NCBI GenBank assembly: GCA_001563875.1
Contig: LKMN01000003.1
Span: 1 to 58,675 of the forward strand
Reading direction: 5' to 3'
Length of the DNA: 58,675 bases
Source of the DNA: Nanohaloarchaea archaeon B1-Br10_U2g1
GTDB taxonomy: Archaea > Nanohalarchaeota > Nanosalinia > Nanosalinales > Nanosalinaceae
Below the pieces are notes generated by a model. The model ran no database searches. It was not told where the DNA came from and saw nothing but the letters and a program-made list of their open reading frames with translations. Positions 15,600 to 23,627 of the stretch are shown piece after piece; within the stretch, counting starts at the first letter, position 1; each line of letters starts with the position of its first letter. The position numbers and the translations under genes were made by a program.

Positions 15600-16553
15600 A
15601 TGGAATGGTATACCCGGGAAGAGGCAGAAACTTCAGAGAAGTTCGGCTGCATACCCGAGAAAAGATCTGTAGAGGAACTGTTTGAGAAAGGCATAATAAT
15701 AGTAGACAAACCGTTCGGACCTACCAGTAACCAGGTCTCCACATGGCTAAAAAAAGAGCTGAACCTGAAGAAGACCGGACATTTCGGAACACTAGATCCG
15801 AACGCGACAGGAGTTCTACCTGTAGGAGTAAACAGCGGTACACGACTAAACCCTGCACTAGCTAAAACAGATAAAGAGTATATTTTTGAAGCGGAATTAA
15901 GAGAAAAAAGAACTGAAGAAAAGATAAGGCAGACTCTTAAAGGGTTTGAAGGAGTCAACAAACAGGTTCCTCCAGAGAAAAGTGCTGTCAAAAGACAGGA
16001 AAGAGAAAGGGACGTATACGAGACAGAGTTAATAGAGACCTATGAACAAAAAGTTTTAGGCCGAGTTAAATGCGAATCAGGTTTTTACGTAAGAGTGTTA
16101 ATCAGCCAGTTAGCTGAGAAACTGAGTACAGAGGCGGATATGACCGAGTTAAGAAGAACACAGCAAGGACAGATAACGGAGAACGACGCCAACACCCTAC
16201 AAGATATAGTAGATGCATACCATTTCTACAAAGAAGGAGACGAGAAACCCATAAGAAAGGTTTTACACCCTGTAGAGAAGGCAGTAAACCATCTGAAGAA
16301 GATTGCGGTAAAAGACTCTGCCGTAAACGCTGTATCGAACGGAGCTAACCTAGGTACATCGGGAATATCAAAGTTCCAAGACAAGATAAAGAGAGGAGAA
16401 ACCATCGCCATCACAACATTAAAGGGAGAGCTTGTGGCTCTGGCAGAGGCAGAGATGACCTCTGAAGAGCTTTATGACGAAGATGGTACCGCAGCCAAAC
16501 TCAAATCCGTACATATGAGTCCTGAAACCTATCCAAAGAGATGGAAACAGTGA
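15600..16553 (+). CDS. cbf5: H/ACA RNP pseudouridine synthase Cbf5 (TruB family)
   Basis: 317-residue Cbf5, which makes pseudouridine in rRNA guided by H/ACA RNAs and can act on tRNA U55. The TruB-type catalytic motif HFGTLDPNATGVLPVG holds the catalytic Asp66. ESGFYVRVLISQLAEKL and TELRRTQQGQIT are further family motifs. A PUA domain follows from about residue 240 (KKIAVKDSAVNAVSNGANL). The gene begins three bases after the insertase. Archaea usually have cmk and L14e genes around here; neither is present. Confidence 0.94.
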   Translation: MEWYTREEAETSEKFGCIPEKRSVEELFEKGIIIVDKPFGPTSNQVSTWLKKELNLKKTGHFGTLDPNATGVLPVGVNSGTRLNPALAKTDKEYIFEAELREKRTEEKIRQTLKGFEGVNKQVPPEKSAVKRQERERDVYETELIETYEQKVLGRVKCESGFYVRVLISQLAEKLSTEADMTELRRTQQGQITENDANTLQDIVDAYHFYKEGDEKPIRKVLHPVEKAVNHLKKIAVKDSAVNAVSNGANLGTSGISKFQDKIKRGETIAITTLKGELVALAEAEMTSEELYDEDGTAAKLKSVHMSPETYPKRWKQ

Positions 16554-16612
16554 TTGAAACTTCTTCCTCCTACAAGTTCTTAAGTCCTAGAAAAAATCTT
16601 TAGACAGGACCT

Positions 16613-17209
16613 ATGAAAGATAAGACAAGTATCAACCTTCTACTGAAGAGTTTGAACCTGAAAGATGAGAAAAGAACAGGCTGGGAGCTACGTGGTATAG
16701 AGGATCCTGAAAAAGTTGCAGCACACTCCTGGGGTGTAAGCCTTCTCACGCTAATCTACGGTAGCGAAGAAGATCTGAAAAAAGATAAAGCAGTCAAGAT
16801 GTCTATTATACACGATTTAGCTGAAGCAGAGGTTGGAGATATACCAAAAAGAGCTATAGATGTCCAAAAAGAAATATCTGCCAGTGAAAAGGAAGAACTG
16901 GAAGAGAAAGCTATGGAAAAGTTTTCCAAAGGCCTAGGAGAAGAACTTAACGACCTCTGGAACGAGTACGAGAACCGAGAGACATTAGAAGCGAAATTTG
17001 TGAAAGACATGGATCTGATAGATATGTGTCTAACGGCATTAAAGTACGAGAAGGAGAAGAGATACGATCCTTCAGAAGACAACCCTAACTTTGTGACCTA
17101 CAAAAATCTGGACGAATTCTTCATAACATCACAAAACAGGCTCAACACCGAAACAGGGAAGAAACTTTTCACAGAAATAAAAACAAGGTATGAAGAGACC
17201 AGACAGTAA
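16613..17209 (+). CDS. HD-domain phosphohydrolase (YfbR/HDDC2-like)
   Basis: 198-residue HD-superfamily hydrolase of the YfbR/HDDC2 type, relatives of which dephosphorylate deoxyribonucleoside 5'-monophosphates. The metal ligands are visible: AAHSWG (His38), SIIHDLAEAEVGD (His67-Asp68) and a later aspartate in KDMDLIDM (Asp132/134). It lies after cbf5 with a 59-base gap. Substrate cannot be told from sequence; nucleotide dephosphorylation is inferred from family. Confidence 0.85.
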   Translation: MKDKTSINLLLKSLNLKDEKRTGWELRGIEDPEKVAAHSWGVSLLTLIYGSEEDLKKDKAVKMSIIHDLAEAEVGDIPKRAIDVQKEISASEKEELEEKAMEKFSKGLGEELNDLWNEYENRETLEAKFVKDMDLIDMCLTALKYEKEKRYDPSEDNPNFVTYKNLDEFFITSQNRLNTETGKKLFTEIKTRYEETRQ

Positions 17210-17250
17210 TAGGTTATAAGATAGTTACGCGGAAAAATATTATCTACAGA

Positions 17251-17336
17251 GCCGGGATGACTGAGTGGCTAAAGGTGCCGGTCTTGAAAACCGGTGAGTC
17301 TCACGACTCTCCTGGGTTCAAATCCCAGTCCCGGCG
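17251..17336 (+). tRNA. tRNA-Ser(UGA)
   Basis: 86-base class II tRNA. Acceptor GCCGGGA (17251-17257) pairs with TCCCGGC (17329-17335), discriminator G. Anticodon stem CCGGT/ACCGG (17278-17282, 17290-17294) encloses CTTGAAA, anticodon TGA at 17285-17287, reading UCA. A long variable arm (GAGTCTCACGACTCTC region) is typical of serine tRNAs. No intron; CCA is not encoded. Confidence 0.96.
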
Positions 17337-17630
17337 TTCAACGTTTCGTTTTAATATAAAGACATACAAACCCTTTCTTAACAATTTTAGATAGTTTTTA
17401 CTTCCCAAATAAGCGTTTAACTTCATAAGCGTGGTTCTGCTCAAGCCGTCTTTACATGAAACATTTCACCGCGGATCCTGATACAAAATACCTCAACAAC
17501 ATCCTTGCACGTAAGAAGAGTAGTTTACAGCCAAGATTCTGATATCAAATCTGTTAAAATATACCCATACCTTTAAAATCCCTGTTTAAGGCTCGATACA
17601 CTTAAAAACAACTGTTTTAATTAGTTTTGT
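17337..17630. other. 294-base intergenic stretch
   Basis: AT-rich region between tRNA-Ser and the small lipoprotein gene. It contains one short open frame (17456-17542, 28 codons, MKHFTADPDTKYLNNILARK...) with no recognised relatives, no clear ribosome-binding site and no convincing promoter; it could be a gene remnant. TTAAAA at 17602-17607 is placed for a leaderless transcript of the lipoprotein gene. Nothing else is recognised. Confidence 0.4.
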
Positions 17631-17846
17631 ATGAGAAAATCATCATTAGTTCTTGTAGGACTTCTTGCAATGGCTGTAGTTGCATCCGGATGCTTAGACG
17701 GAGACGCAGAGACACCTGAGGAAGATCCGATCGAAGAACCGGAACAAGACCCAATAGAGGAGCCTGGAGACGATGACCTCGATGACGGTCTTGAAGACGA
17801 TCTAGACCAAGATCCTCTAGAACCTGACGACGGAGAACTACCTTAG
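17631..17846 (+). CDS. Small acidic lipoprotein
   Basis: 71 residues: a signal peptide (RKSSLVLVGLLAMAVVASGC) ending in a lipobox ASGC with Cys21, then a tail made almost only of D, E, P, G and L with EEPE/DPIEEP repeats and no lysine. Presumably anchored by lipid to the outer face of the membrane. No domain is recognisable; the tail looks disordered and may act as an acidic surface spacer. TTAAAA 24-29 bases upstream of the ATG suggests a leaderless message. Confidence 0.75.
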   Translation: MRKSSLVLVGLLAMAVVASGCLDGDAETPEEDPIEEPEQDPIEEPGDDDLDDGLEDDLDQDPLEPDDGELP

Positions 17847-17925
17847 TCTAGGTCCTAGAAACCAAACTTATTTCTTTATTTATTCTATATTAAAAAGCTT
17901 CTCTGACAAGTACTTACCAATAGAA

Positions 17926-18276
17926 ATGGTTTCGAAAGAAAACTATCTCAAAGCAGTCTATCGGCTTACAGAGAAAGGAGACTCCTCAACAACCACATCA
18001 GAAGTCGCATCGACACTAAAGGTATCTGATGCAAGCGCCTCAGAAGCCATCCAAAAGCTTGAAGACGAGAAACTTGTATGTCGAGCACCATATAAAGGCT
18101 TTACTCTTAGCCCGCCAGGAAAAAAAGAGGCAGAAACCATTACAAAAAAGTTTAAAGCAGTTAAAAACTTTCTATCTGAAAATCTGGAAGTTGAGAAAGC
18201 GGAAGAACAAGCAGAAGCCATTAAGCATCACATAACCGAAGAAACTGCTGAAGAACTTGAAAAATTAAACACATAG
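17926..18276 (+). CDS. DtxR/MntR-like winged-helix transcription regulator
   Basis: 116 residues resembling the N-terminal part of DtxR/MntR metal-dependent repressors: VSKENYLKAVYRLTEKGD, a helix-turn-helix with SEVASTLKVSDASASEAIQK, then LVCRAPYKGFTLSPPGKKEA. The C-terminal third has EEQAEAIKHHITEET, aligned with the metal-binding/dimerisation helix. It is shorter than full-length relatives (about 140-230) and lacks an SH3-like domain. ATATTAAAAAG at 17888-17898 is its likely TATA box. Targets are unknown; no metal transporter is adjacent. Confidence 0.8.
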   Translation: MVSKENYLKAVYRLTEKGDSSTTTSEVASTLKVSDASASEAIQKLEDEKLVCRAPYKGFTLSPPGKKEAETITKKFKAVKNFLSENLEVEKAEEQAEAIKHHITEETAEELEKLNT

Positions 18277-18356
18277 TAACTTCTATAGTTCCAGACGGTT
18301 TAGAGCAACCTCAAGATAACACTTCTTAAAAGTTTATCAACCGATACTTTACTGTA

Positions 18357-18429
18357 AGCCCCCTGGTGTAGCGGCCAATCATAGCGGCCTTTGGAGCCGC
18401 TGACCCTGGTTCGAATCCGGGGGGGGCTA
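18357..18429 (+). tRNA. tRNA-Gln(UUG)
   Basis: 73-base tRNA. Acceptor AGCCCCC pairs with GGGGGCT (18422-18428), discriminator A. The anticodon stem GCGGC/GCCGC encloses CTTTGGA, anticodon TTG, reading CAA. D-arm GTGTAGCGGCCAATCAT and T-arm CCTGGTTCGAATCCGGG are regular. TTAAAAGTTTAT about 25 bases upstream may be its promoter. No intron. Confidence 0.95.
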
Positions 18430-18563
18430 ATATCCTAATCTTATTTCTAGTTTGATCGTAGATAATCTTGTCTTTTTCTAACATCTATTCATTAAAGCCT
18501 CAAAGACCAGAGATAACTGGTTTCTACCGTATTGTTATTAGTAGAGATTAAAAAATCAAGTAT

Positions 18564-19712
18564 ATGAGTGATGGAAACCTGGATGAAGAGTTTGAGAAGC
18601 TAGAATCACAGGTAGAACAGGATCAACAAGAAGCGGAGAATATTGAGAAAGATGTGGAGCAGAAGGAAAAACAGGTTGAATCTGAAGAACAGTCTTCTGC
18701 CGCAGAGATTAAAGATGCCGAACAGAAAGGTGATCAAAGAGAAATTGTAGATGCTGAAGAAAAAGTAGAAAGAGAAATACAAGAAGAGTCTCAGATAGAA
18801 GAAAAGATAGAGCAGGCAGAACAAGATTTAATGGAAGAAATTAATCTGGAGGAGAAACAGGAGCAGCTTCTAGAAAAAATGCAGAAAGATACGAAATCTG
18901 AGTTGAAAGATGCTTTAAACAGGTTGAAGAAGGAAAAGAAAAAGTTGTTGAATGCTAAGAAAGGTGAAAATACACAGATACAACCTTCAGACTACGAAAA
19001 CATAGAAGAAGTCTTAAACGAATTTAGAGATGCTGCAGGTAACGCCCACAGATTCACTAGAGAACTGGAGGAGCTTCTACAGGAGATCAGTAGAACAGAG
19101 GATGAGGAAAATTATCTTGAAAACTTGACCTCTAGGCTGCCTCAAGAACTAGGTTTTATGGAGAATGAAGTTAAGGGACTTCTGACAGATTTTCAGAAAC
19201 TACAAGACTCCAAGCACGGCAAAATGGCTCAAAAAGAAGGAAAGCAACTTAAACAGATAGAGCAGGAAGAGCAGAAAATAGTACAGAAAGAACATAAGAT
19301 AGATCAAGAGATCCAGAAAGAGCTCCAGGAAGCAGAAAAGCTAGTTAGAGAAGACGAACAGATGATGGAAACAGTAGAGCTGTCAATTTCTGAACTTGAA
19401 GAGCTTTACAGAATATTAGAGGAAGAAAAGAGTATTTGGCGCTTCTCTTTGAACCAAAATCCTCCTCTAAACGATGTAGAGAGCACTGTAGAAATGTTGA
19501 GGAAAGTGATAGAGGAAGATAAATCAGAGCTACAGAGAGCAAGTAAGTTTACATCCAAGCTGATGCAGAAGGCTCCTAGCGGCCCATCTACAAGCTCAGC
19601 TGCAAGTGCCACAGCAAGAGCAAGTATAGGTATTACGAAATGGGTCGTTATTGTTGTGGTAGTTCTTGTTCTGACCGGGTTCTTATACACCGAAGTTTAC
19701 AGCCCTATTTGA
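18564..19712 (+). CDS. Long coiled-coil protein with C-terminal membrane anchor
   Basis: 382 residues, not a recognised family. Residues 1-335 are nearly all E, Q, K and D heptad-like helix (EEKIEQAEQDLMEEINLEEK, KQLKQIEQEEQKIVQKEHKI), predicting long coiled coils. A short S/A/P-rich linker leads to one hydrophobic segment near the end (ITKWVVIVVVVLVLTGFLYT), after which only seven residues remain. No signal peptide is seen, so it is probably tail-anchored with the coiled coil in the cytoplasm. Possible roles are membrane organisation or tethering; this is speculation. Confidence 0.8.
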   Translation: MSDGNLDEEFEKLESQVEQDQQEAENIEKDVEQKEKQVESEEQSSAAEIKDAEQKGDQREIVDAEEKVEREIQEESQIEEKIEQAEQDLMEEINLEEKQEQLLEKMQKDTKSELKDALNRLKKEKKKLLNAKKGENTQIQPSDYENIEEVLNEFRDAAGNAHRFTRELEELLQEISRTEDEENYLENLTSRLPQELGFMENEVKGLLTDFQKLQDSKHGKMAQKEGKQLKQIEQEEQKIVQKEHKIDQEIQKELQEAEKLVREDEQMMETVELSISELEELYRILEEEKSIWRFSLNQNPPLNDVESTVEMLRKVIEEDKSELQRASKFTSKLMQKAPSGPSTSSAASATARASIGITKWVVIVVVVLVLTGFLYTEVYSPI

Positions 19713-19714
19713 GG

Positions 19715-19740
19715 TGTGATATAAAACTTGGTCGAACTAT
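19715..19740 (+). promoter_or_regulatory. TATA promoter before parvulin, resembling the ribosomal promoters
   Basis: TATAAAACTTGGTCGAACTAT (19720-19740) contains a TATA box followed by CTTGGT and TCGA, a gapped version of the element at 6652-6678 (TATAAAACTTGGTTTCGATTAT). The parvulin ATG lies 28 bases after the TATA box, so the message is probably leaderless. Confidence 0.5.
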
Positions 19741-19747
19741 CTTTACT

Positions 19748-20029
19748 ATGGCATCAGAAGTTCGTGCATCACATATTTTGGTAGATGATAAGGAGAAAGC
19801 TGAGAACATTAAAAACCAGATTGATAACGGCAAAAGTTTCGAAAAACTGGCTAAAGAGACCAGTAATTGCCCTTCCTCCGAAAAAGGAGGAGATCTCGGG
19901 TTCTTCGGTAAAGGACAGATGGTGAAACCTTTCGAGAGAAAGGTTTTCAGTATGGACGTAAATGATATATCCAAACCCGTCAAGACAAAGTTCGGCTACC
20001 ACTTAATAAAGAAAACTGATGAAAGGTAG
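19748..20029 (+). CDS. Parvulin-type peptidyl-prolyl cis-trans isomerase
   Basis: 93-residue free-standing parvulin (PpiC/rotamase) domain, catalysing proline isomerisation during folding. Typical segments are VRASHILVDDKEKAENIKNQ, CPSSEKGGDLGFFGKGQMV, FERKVFSMDVND and VKTKFGYHLIKKTDER. The frame is open upstream to 19640, inside the preceding gene, but the ATG at 19748 gives the usual single-domain length and begins just before the conserved ASHIL. No signal peptide, so cytoplasmic. Confidence 0.92.
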   Translation: MASEVRASHILVDDKEKAENIKNQIDNGKSFEKLAKETSNCPSSEKGGDLGFFGKGQMVKPFERKVFSMDVNDISKPVKTKFGYHLIKKTDER

Positions 20030-20086
20030 TAACCTTTCTACACCTTTATAAGATTTAGCTGGGATTTACGAGTTACGGGTTAAATC

Positions 20087-20566
20087 ATGTCCGAGACACA
20101 AGAAGTTGTAAGAATTGCAAGAACAGGAGTAGACGGCACCAAACCTATCTCCGAAGCTCTTACAGGGCTTAAAGGAGTGGGTAGCAGATACGCTAACGCA
20201 GTAGAAAAAGAACTAGATCTAGAATCAGATACACGTTTAGGAGACCTATCGGAAGACCAGATAGATGAGATTGAGGAGATGATAAAAAACCCGGATCAGA
20301 TGGATCTACCGAAATGGCTTAGAAACCGAAGAAAGGACAGAGACGACGGAGACCACAACCATCTTATTGAGTCCGACTTAGAGCTTAAAGAAGAGTTCGA
20401 TATCAGAAGACTGAAAGAGATCGGATCCTACAGAGGATGGAGACACAAGATCGGTCTACCAGTGAGAGGTCAGAAGACCAAATCCTCATTCAGATCAGGA
20501 AGCAAGATCGGTGTTTCAAGAGCAAGACTACAAGAAGAAGCTTCAGGAGATGGAGGCGACGAATAA
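20087..20566 (+). CDS. rps13: 30S ribosomal protein uS13
   Basis: 159-residue uS13 of the small-subunit head, contacting uS19 and uL5. Features are RIARTGVDGTKPISEALTGL with the helix-hairpin-helix KGVGSRYANAVEKEL, and the basic C-terminal part RGWRHKIGLPVRGQKTKSSF. An acidic end (EEASGDGGDE) follows. First gene of the S13-S4-S11-Rpo3 unit; TTTATAAG at 20045-20052 is the probable TATA box, about 38 bases before the ATG. Confidence 0.96.
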   Translation: MSETQEVVRIARTGVDGTKPISEALTGLKGVGSRYANAVEKELDLESDTRLGDLSEDQIDEIEEMIKNPDQMDLPKWLRNRRKDRDDGDHNHLIESDLELKEEFDIRRLKEIGSYRGWRHKIGLPVRGQKTKSSFRSGSKIGVSRARLQEEASGDGGDE

Positions 20567-20569
20567 ACA

Positions 20570-21118
20570 ATGGTAAAGAAACTTAAGCAGCAGTACGAGA
20601 CCCCTAGCGAAGGATGGAGTAAAGAAAGAATCCAGAAAGAGGACGAACTAATAGAGTCATACGGCCTCAAAAACAAGAAAGAGGTCTACAAAGCGGAAAG
20701 CGAGCTAAGAAATCTTAGAAGAGAAGCTAGAAGATTGATTGCAGAAGAAGATGAGACACAGAAAAAAGATCTTATTGAAAGAGTTAACGGCCTAGGACTT
20801 GTTAGAAGTGACGCCGAACTAGAGGATATTCTAACACTTAATACTACAGACATACTAAATAGACGTCTTCAGACAGCTGTAGATAGAAGAGGTCACTCAG
20901 AAACAGTTAGAGAAGCAAGACAGCTTGTTACCCACGGACACGTCTACATAAACGGAGAAAAAGTAAACATTCCCGGATACCTTCTAACACAGGAGGAAGA
21001 AGAAGAACTGGAAGTACGAAAGCCAGAGCCTTCAGAGACCGAAGAACAAGAAGAAACTGAAGAAGAGGAAGAAGTAGAAGGGTCTGAAGAAGAAAACGAA
21101 GAAGGTGATGAAGAATGA
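20570..21118 (+). CDS. rps4: 30S ribosomal protein uS4 with acidic tail
   Basis: 182-residue uS4, a primary 16S rRNA binder. The S4 domain is seen at [20 protein letters not shown] and [20 protein letters not shown]. The last 40 residues are almost pure E with few S and G ([19 protein letters not shown]), a halophile-type extension. Unlike uS3 and uL24, this tail does not end in the shared DRKT module. It is coupled to uS11 by an ATGA overlap. Confidence 0.95.
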   Translation: MVKKLKQQYETPSEGWSKERIQKEDELIESYGLKNKKEVYKAESELRNLRREARRLIAEEDETQKKDLIERVNGLGLVRSDAELEDILTLNTTDILNRRLQTAVDRRGHSETVREARQLVTHGHVYINGEKVNIPGYLLTQEEEEELEVRKPEPSETEEQEETEEEEEVEGSEEENEEGDEE

Positions 21119-21498
21119 CTAAAAAAGGAATAGTAAACATTTACTCAAGCTTCAACAACACAATAATTCACATAACTGATGCGACAGGCGCAGAAACTAT
21201 TTCACGCGTAAGTGCAGGAATGGTGACAGATAAAGGAAGACTACAAGGATCTCCTTTCCCTGCGATGAAAGCAGCTAAGAAAGCATCAGAAGAAGCACTT
21301 GAGAAAGGAATTGAAAAAGTAGATATACAGGTTAGAGCTCCAGGCGGAAGCAAGATGAAGATGCCTGGTAAAGGAGCACAGCCAGCTATCAGAGCTATCT
21401 CAAGAAGCGATCTTGACGTAGGAAATATCGAAGACGTAACCCCTGTACCGCACGACGGCGTAAGAGCTAAAGGCGGAAAGAGAGGAAGAAGAGTCTAA
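21115..21498 (+). CDS. rps11: 30S ribosomal protein uS11
   Basis: 127-residue uS11 of the small-subunit platform. [59 protein letters not shown] and the final KGGKRGRRV are all characteristic. Its ATG overlaps the uS4 stop codon. Rpo3 follows after 14 bases, the standard archaeal order. Confidence 0.97.
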   Translation: MTKKGIVNIYSSFNNTIIHITDATGAETISRVSAGMVTDKGRLQGSPFPAMKAAKKASEEALEKGIEKVDIQVRAPGGSKMKMPGKGAQPAIRAISRSDLDVGNIEDVTPVPHDGVRAKGGKRGRRV

Positions 21499-21512
21499 GG
21501 GTGTAATTTTTA

Positions 21513-22085
21513 ATGGATATCGAGACTGTGGAGGAGACAGACGACGTACTAAAACTGAGAGTCGAAGGGATAAACGAAGCTATAGCTAACTCTCTAAGAC
21601 GTTCAATGATTGTAAAAGTTCCGACACTAGCAGTGAAAGAGCTCCATATCAATAAAAACGAATCAGGACTTCTTGACGAAATTCTAGCAAACAGGGTTGG
21701 ACAGATACCGTTCACAGTACCGAAAAATGTTGGAGAAGAAGACGAAGTAAATATCGCGCTGAAACAGGAAGGTCCTGGAACAGTGCTTGCAGAAGATCTC
21801 AAGGCAGACAACGATGAAGCCGAGCCTGTGAACCCAGAAGCAGTAATAGTAAAGCTGAAAGAAGACCAGGAGCTTGAATTTGAGGGTGTAGCTGTACTTG
21901 GAAGAGGAGAAGAACACGCTAAGCATCAGGGAGGAACCGTTGGATATGAACAGGAGGAAGAAGATACATTCCTATTCAGAGTTGAGTCTACCTCAGGCTA
22001 TAGCAATGAAGAGCTCTTTAGTCAAGCAGTCGACGAACTTAGAAGAGAGCTTAACGAGTTTGAAGAAGCTGTAGAAGAGATTTAA
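21513..22085 (+). CDS. rpo3: RNA polymerase subunit Rpo3 (RpoD), without iron-sulfur domain
   Basis: 190-residue Rpo3, the alpha-like assembly subunit that dimerises with Rpo11. IANSLRRSMIVKVPTLAVKE and LANRVGQIPFT are in the dimerisation domain, and GRGEEHAKHQGGTVGYE matches the archaeal HAKW/HAKH region. The cysteine-rich domain 3 that binds an Fe-S cluster in some archaea is absent: no cysteines are present, and the length is well below the 250-265 typical of many archaea. A GGTG site lies upstream of the ATG. Confidence 0.94.
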   Translation: MDIETVEETDDVLKLRVEGINEAIANSLRRSMIVKVPTLAVKELHINKNESGLLDEILANRVGQIPFTVPKNVGEEDEVNIALKQEGPGTVLAEDLKADNDEAEPVNPEAVIVKLKEDQELEFEGVAVLGRGEEHAKHQGGTVGYEQEEEDTFLFRVESTSGYSNEELFSQAVDELRRELNEFEEAVEEI

Positions 22086-22150
22086 CTTCAATAAGCTTCT
22101 AAACTCTTTTACACCCAATTTTTATACTTTAGCAATTTTTAGATTAATTA

Positions 22151-22696
22151 ATGAGAGGTCCTGAAAAACCTCAGACACCTGGGAAGACTAATTTTAGGCC
22201 TACAAATACATTCATAGATTTTGAGTCTCTAAAATCTATAGAAAAAGAACTGGAAGAATTTGGTCAACATTATAACAACTTTAAGGATATAGTTAACAGT
22301 CTGGATACTGCAGTAAAATCTCATCCTGATACATCAAACGGAGCTGAGAGCGGCAAATATTTTTACGGCCAAACAGTTGAAAAAACAGATATAGAGACCG
22401 ATATAGCTGTGATGATAGGTATAGCGTCTCAAAAATGGTCTTATATAAGAGGGATGCACAACAACCTGTACAAAGAGTTTAAAGAGTATGAACAAACCTA
22501 TAGAGAGCATTTAGACAACTCTAAATACTACGAAAGATTGTGGAGAGAGTATAGAGAACATGGAAAAGAGCTGGAAAGTAAAGAACAGCTTCTAGAAAAC
22601 ATATCCGTGGAAACTTACAGACTGTTAGGAGAGCAGCCATCACCACAGACCAAAGTGTTGAGACCTAACTCCTCCCAACTTGTAAGCAGCGACTAA
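22151..22696 (+). CDS. Hypothetical protein
   Basis: 181-residue protein not recognised. It has a proline-rich N-terminus (PEKPQTPGKTNFRPTN), helical charged segments (KSIEKELEEFGQHYNNFKDI, YEQTYREHLDNSKYYERLW) and a tyrosine-rich middle. No signal peptide or membrane segment. It is more basic/neutral than the surrounding proteome. It stands alone between rpo3 and tRNA-Leu; an AT-rich stretch TTTTTATACTTTAGC (22119-22133) may be its promoter. Confidence 0.7.
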   Translation: MRGPEKPQTPGKTNFRPTNTFIDFESLKSIEKELEEFGQHYNNFKDIVNSLDTAVKSHPDTSNGAESGKYFYGQTVEKTDIETDIAVMIGIASQKWSYIRGMHNNLYKEFKEYEQTYREHLDNSKYYERLWREYREHGKELESKEQLLENISVETYRLLGEQPSPQTKVLRPNSSQLVSSD

Positions 22697-22742
22697 GACC
22701 GGTCCCTCTTTAAAGGATTAGAGATCTTTCTGTATAATACTT

Positions 22743-22825
22743 GCCGGGTTAGCCAAGTGGTCAAAGGCGACGGACTCAAGATCCGTTCCCGCAGGGGTTC
22801 GCAGGTTCGAGTCCTGCACCCGGCA
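22743..22825 (+). tRNA. tRNA-Leu(CAA)
   Basis: 83-base class II tRNA. Acceptor GCCGGGT (22743-22749) pairs with ACCCGGC (22818-22824), discriminator A. Anticodon stem ACGGA/TCCGT encloses CTCAAGA, anticodon CAA, reading UUG. Long variable arm TCCCGCAGGGG region and T-arm GCAGGTTCGAGTCCTGC are regular. No intron. Confidence 0.95.
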
Positions 22826-22904
22826 TTTGCTGCCCTAGTTTATAGTAAAAAAGAGAACATTTGCGTTGCGGTACGCGGTGAACTTAAAGAAAGTCTAAAA
22901 GAAT

Positions 22905-23258
22905 TTACTGGTCTCCAAGACCAGAAAGTTCACTTTGAAGACTCTCAAGCTCCGAATGAAGTTCCTGTACCGAATCATCAATCCTATCTGTCTGACTGTC
23001 GTCTTCAGGAGGATTATATGTGGCGACAGCACCTTCAACTTCCGGCATCTCTATCTCTATGTCCTCCAGTTTCTCGTTTAGACGATCAACGTTTTCATAG
23101 ATAGTGTCTATAGATTTCTCCTTAACTTCTCTCACTTGTGAAAGAACTTCTGAGGCCTCGTTAATGTTCTGTATAATCTGTCTTACGGCTTCAAGGTCCT
23201 GTAACAGAACTTTATATCCATCCACTCTAACGTATAGCTGTTCGTCTTCCGCTGCCAT
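22905..23258 (-). CDS. Hypothetical coiled-coil protein
   Basis: 117 residues, no family recognised. A short opening (AEDEQLYVRVDGYKVLLQDL) leads into two helical, coiled-coil-like parts (VRQIIQNINEASEVLSQVRE and RIDDSVQELHSELESLQSEL) separated by VEGAVATYNPPEDD. Strongly acidic, soluble. Encoded opposite to its neighbours. The consistent acidic composition and good ATG start support a real gene. Confidence 0.7.
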   Translation of the reverse strand: MAAEDEQLYVRVDGYKVLLQDLEAVRQIIQNINEASEVLSQVREVKEKSIDTIYENVDRLNEKLEDIEIEMPEVEGAVATYNPPEDDSQTDRIDDSVQELHSELESLQSELSGLGDQ

Positions 23259-23627
23259 TTGTTTACAAGAACTGTTTCTTGCCGCCTCTTATTAAAAATA
23301 ACTTTTCAAAAGGGAAAAACAGATTTCTCAGAGGTGTTCAAGTTGTCATCATCCCTCTTTAGCGGTCGAGGATCAGACGATGTCATATACCTCATCATCG
23401 AAAAAAATACTGACAAGTCTCTAAACAAAACTCTAGCAGCAAACGCTTAAACAAGTAGCCCCCAAGAATTTAGGACTGTTTCAGAGATTAAAATTTTATT
23501 AAAAGTTTTCAAGTGGTCTCCAGAACAATAAAAAACCATATAAATAAGAAAGAAGTCTGAAAACTGTTCTAGAGTATATTATATCCGTTAGGAATATTAA
23601 AACTGGCTCCTATACAACGTTGTGACC
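23259..23627. other. 369-base intergenic stretch
   Basis: Divergent region between the coiled-coil gene and the secreted acidic protein. It holds the promoter at 23536-23547 and a T/A-rich stretch (ATTAAAAATAAC near 23291) that could serve the leftward gene. A 63-codon rightward frame at 23259-23450 has no protein-like acidic composition and no ribosome-binding site, so I do not call it. Confidence 0.5.
23536..23547 (+). promoter_or_regulatory. TATA promoter region of the secreted acidic protein
   Basis: CCATATAAATAA TATA-like box; a second box, TATATTATAT, lies at 23575-23584, about 45 bases before the start codon. The first box is flanked by AGAACA (23522-23527) and TGTTCT (23565-23570), a perfect six-base inverted repeat that might be an operator. 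Which box is used cannot be decided from sequence. Confidence 0.4.

Noticed and set aside
17456-17542. 28-codon frame MKHFTADPDTKYLNNILARK...
   Set aside because: Too short, no recognised relatives, no clear promoter; noted only within the intergenic description.
22757-23104. 115-codon frame starting inside tRNA-Leu
   Set aside because: Begins in the tRNA and runs opposite the coiled-coil gene; not acidic like local proteins.
23259-23450. 63-codon frame in the divergent region
   Set aside because: No ribosome-binding site, ordinary non-acidic composition, and the region looks like promoters.
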